From the NCBI GenBank assembly GCA_039026975.1, contig JBCCLI010000365.1, forward strand, positions 1 to 6,793: DNA of 6,793 nt, written 5' to 3'. This document shows, piece after piece, positions 4,398 to 6,793 of the stretch (the first letter of the stretch is position 1; each line of letters opens with the position of its first letter). The DNA comes from JBCBKZ01 sp039026975 (GTDB taxonomy: Bacteria > Bacteroidota > Bacteroidia > J057). The position numbers and the translations under genes were made by a program. The notes beneath the pieces were generated by a model. That model did not search any database. It was not told the origin of the DNA and worked only from the letters and a program-made list of their open reading frames with translations.

Positions 4398-6160
4398 TAG
4401 TCCTTCTTGTTTGTTAGTCGAATGATCCCATTGGGGGGACAGATTACGTTTTCAAGGCTATTCTGAAAGGCGAGCGTATGCTTATCTACCATTTCCCCAA
4501 AAATATTTACTACTTCAGCTGTCCATGCTGAGCTTTCTTCTGCCATTAAGATGATGGCTTCACTCATCTTTCCGTTGATAATATCTATTTGGCTACAGCC
4601 TGTGGGTAACTGCAGGGGAATATCCTCATATAGACCGAAAATAATCTTGTCACTTCCTGCCGCAGATAAATAGGGATAATTGGAGAGAGGTTTAGCGGCA
4701 GTGAATTGTCCGTCAAGAAGGATGTTCCTATTTTCCAGCCAGTATTTGGTGAAAAATTCAAGCATGCTTAGGGTATCCTTATCCTGTCTGGACAGTCGGA
4801 GGGAAACCTGAGGTACTGAGAAAATGGTACTGGTGAGTTGGAGGGCAGCTACTTCCAGGGGTTCTTCCTTATTCCAGGTGATCATATCTGCATGCACAGC
4901 CGACTCACCACAAATAAGTTTCGCATCGGTAGTCCTAACCCTGTTCATCAGGCTGTCATTAGGGCAGTCAAACGCTCTGAACATATTTCCCAGGTGGCGT
5001 AAGGTTGGGCTGATGAATTGTTGGCGGAATTCTATCAGCACATCTGGTTTTATGACTACAAGGGCATCTCGAATTTCAGAAATCAGCCGCCAGCTACCTT
5101 CAGAAACGGAGATAGTATCTCTACCATTGAGATGGGTTAACTCTGTTTCAGGATAAATCTTAAAGTCGTCAATGAAGTCCAGCTTAAATCCGTCTATTCC
5201 CCAATCCTTTAAGGCATGTGCATAGTTATCCACCAGATATTTACGCACCTCAGGGAAGCGAGGATCAAATACAGGTGCCCACGGGTGATTTTCTGTGAGA
5301 AATTTCCCCTGAAACCGCTTATAAGCTTCTGACTTTATGCCACAAAAGGGGACGGAGTACCAAAACATAATTCCCATGTCCATGTCATGGACTTGTTGGA
5401 CAAAGGAACTTACGTCTCGCAAGCCATCTGGCTGCCAATCTCCTGTATAATCATAGCCTCTTCCATCATCATTGGTTTGCCATCCATCATCTATAATGAT
5501 GAGCTGATATCCAAGGGTTTTAGCTATTCGGCACTCCTCCAGCAAAGCTTCTTCCTCCAGGTCCTGATGAAAGGAATACCAGGTGGAGTATAGCGGTTGA
5601 CGAGCCAGGTCCGGAACGGGTGCAGTGGAATATTCTCCCGTTTGCAGAATCCAGTCTGCAGTAGCCTTGATACTGTCTCCAAAGTTAACTGATGCAGAAT
5701 TGATATAAATTTTTGTTTGGTAATCTCCCTCTGTTTTGGTGGCAGTAAAAAAGTGAAGGCTACAATAGAAGTGGTTATCCTCTTCCCTCAAGCCTGATTC
5801 CAACTTGATTTCATTAACTGTATCAGCGCATCCAAAAGTGTGAATATTCTCATCAGTATGCCCAAACAGACATAGGATGGGGGCATCAGTTGAAATAGTA
5901 GAGGTAAGCTGTGGACCTTCCCAATCAGGCCTAAATCTCTTATCGAGTATATTATTAGCAGCCCAGGAGCCTTTCACACCTATAGCTTTTACTTTCCAAC
6001 TTACAGCAAGGGGGGTATCCGTACAGGCTTTAGGTACAAAAAGCTCATAAATCTTAACCCCATCTTTTTCTTCTACAAGGCTAAGGGAGGCATCTTTACT
6101 CCTTTCTCCAAAAAGACTGGGCTGGTAATCAATGATCTTTTTTCTGTCCACTACTATCAT
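4397..6160 (-). CDS. Alpha-galactosidase, GH36-type, cytoplasmic
   Basis: The 587-residue protein cleaves terminal alpha-galactosyl residues with retention. An N-terminal beta-sandwich (about 1-180) precedes a (beta/alpha)8 barrel (about 190-470) and a C-terminal beta domain. Clan GH-D signatures are clear: IIIDDGWQ (221-228), GIDGFKLDFID (321-331) with D328 as expected nucleophile, and IEFRQQ (376-381) followed by FRAFDCPND (394-402) with D398 as likely acid/base. The size and spacing are closer to the short Thermotoga GalA type (about 550 residues, catalytic D327/D387 as I recall) than to the 700-plus-residue GH36 enzymes. There is no signal peptide, so it acts on imported substrate. It starts 20 nt after the glpD stop and its own stop overlaps the symporter start (TAATG). 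Raffinose synthase-like transferases share this fold, so hydrolysis is likely but not proven. Confidence 0.88.
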   Translation of the reverse strand: MIVVDRKKIIDYQPSLFGERSKDASLSLVEEKDGVKIYELFVPKACTDTPLAVSWKVKAIGVKGSWAANNILDKRFRPDWEGPQLTSTISTDAPILCLFGHTDENIHTFGCADTVNEIKLESGLREEDNHFYCSLHFFTATKTEGDYQTKIYINSASVNFGDSIKATADWILQTGEYSTAPVPDLARQPLYSTWYSFHQDLEEEALLEECRIAKTLGYQLIIIDDGWQTNDDGRGYDYTGDWQPDGLRDVSSFVQQVHDMDMGIMFWYSVPFCGIKSEAYKRFQGKFLTENHPWAPVFDPRFPEVRKYLVDNYAHALKDWGIDGFKLDFIDDFKIYPETELTHLNGRDTISVSEGSWRLISEIRDALVVIKPDVLIEFRQQFISPTLRHLGNMFRAFDCPNDSLMNRVRTTDAKLICGESAVHADMITWNKEEPLEVAALQLTSTIFSVPQVSLRLSRQDKDTLSMLEFFTKYWLENRNILLDGQFTAAKPLSNYPYLSAAGSDKIIFGLYEDIPLQLPTGCSQIDIINGKMSEAIILMAEESSAWTAEVVNIFGEMVDKHTLAFQNSLENVICPPNGIIRLTNKKD

Positions 6161-6180
6161 AACAGTATTGCTTTACGTCT

Positions 6181-6793
6181 CTAGTTAGTTGTAAGAGGAT
6201 CATGGGTCCTTTGGACCATATTCCTCTGAATGGTTTGTTCAGACCTGGTGAACATGTGGGTTTGGGTATCTACATCCCAGGTATAGCTCTGACCTAATTT
6301 CCTGATGATAGTTGAGAGATGCTTTCTCAAGTGGTGAATCTGGAAATATAGCCACCCCGTCCTTCTAATGAAGAAGTCCTGCGGATAATAGATAGACTCA
6401 TAGGCTGTACAATAGTCAAGCTGGGCTTCCACTAGCTTAGTAGCTAGTTCTCCTTCTTGGTTTGTAAGCGCTTTTTCCAGGATAGGAATGGCATGTTTTC
6501 CATAGGTAGTCATGAGATAGGATACCTGGAAATGTGTCAGACCTTCTTCCCTGTATTCCTTATAGAGGGAATTAATGAGGGTCTTATACTCCTGATAGTC
6601 TGTGAAAGGCTCAGCGTGAATGAGGAAATTTTTGGTTTGACAGGGGGTAAAAGGGATATCAGTAAGCCTTTTCATGCATAGGTCCACTACCCTTTTCGCC
6701 ATTTTACGAAAACCTGTCAGCTTCCCACCTGCTATGGAGATTAGACCTGAGTCAGAGATAAAGATTTCGTCTTTTCTGGAAAGCTCAGAGGCA
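6181..6793 (-). CDS. glpD: FAD-dependent glycerol-3-phosphate dehydrogenase, C-terminal part
   Basis: The reading frame is open to the right edge, so only the last 203 residues are present. The visible part begins ASELSRKDEIFISDSGLISI and continues AGGKLTGFRKMAKRVVDL, the conserved GGKLTT/GFRKMA.RVVD block closing the FAD-binding region of GlpD, followed by the C-terminal alpha-helical DAO_C domain (GLTHFQVSYLMTTYGKHA, then YPQDFFIRRTGWLYF). The in-frame ATG at 6702 lies inside the conserved block and is not the start. GlpD oxidises sn-glycerol 3-phosphate to dihydroxyacetone phosphate at the membrane and passes electrons to quinone. It is the first gene seen of a minus-strand operon with the alpha-galactosidase (20 nt downstream) and the symporter, so the operon promoter lies beyond the window. 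A homologous FAD-dependent oxidase is the main alternative. Confidence 0.9.
   Translation of the reverse strand, partial: ASELSRKDEIFISDSGLISIAGGKLTGFRKMAKRVVDLCMKRLTDIPFTPCQTKNFLIHAEPFTDYQEYKTLINSLYKEYREEGLTHFQVSYLMTTYGKHAIPILEKALTNQEGELATKLVEAQLDYCTAYESIYYPQDFFIRRTGWLYFQIHHLRKHLSTIIRKLGQSYTWDVDTQTHMFTRSEQTIQRNMVQRTHDPLTTN

Noticed and set aside
3280..5593. Plus-strand open frames across the symporter and galactosidase genes
   Set aside because: They are antisense shadows of strongly conserved minus-strand proteins and show no recognisable domains.

Overview
The window looks like a chromosomal segment of a member of the Bacteroidota, perhaps a Cytophagales-type organism. Three things point that way: upstream regions with the TTG / TAnnTTTG (-33/-7) promoter pattern of that phylum and weak Shine-Dalgarno sequences, a DUF2520 Rossmann protein of the kind common there, and a Na+-coupled sugar symporter beside a cytoplasmic GH36-type alpha-galactosidase. 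The assignment rests on recognition, not on a search. All protein genes lie on the minus strand; the tRNA and the tRNA fragment lie on the plus strand.

Right half (2760-6793): a tight operon read right to left. It holds the C-terminal part of a GlpD-type glycerol-3-phosphate dehydrogenase, then after 20 nt an alpha-galactosidase, then (TAATG overlap) an SGLT-like sodium/solute symporter, closed by a rho-independent terminator. An importer, an enzyme that releases galactose and an enzyme that oxidises glycerol 3-phosphate together suggest use of a galactosyl-glycerol such as floridoside, isofloridoside or galactolipid headgroups. That substrate is an inference.

Middle (1116-2592): an intact tRNA-Val(GAC) is followed 797 bp later by a second copy of its last 62 nt, without the 5' part. 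Between them lie a type II toxin-antitoxin pair, with an intact antitoxin and a toxin broken by one missing base, and a perfect 7-bp inverted repeat directly upstream of the antitoxin start. The layout resembles a remnant inserted at a tRNA 3' end, but no integrase is visible. To the right of the fragment is a small secreted protein of unknown function with its own recognisable promoter, then about 355 bp without genes that hold an inverted repeat and the operon terminator.

Left part (1-1063): a DUF2520 Rossmann-fold protein starts just beside the tRNA and is transcribed away from it. Downstream of it are a triple tandem octamer, a good promoter match, and the first 31 codons of a membrane protein that runs off the left edge.
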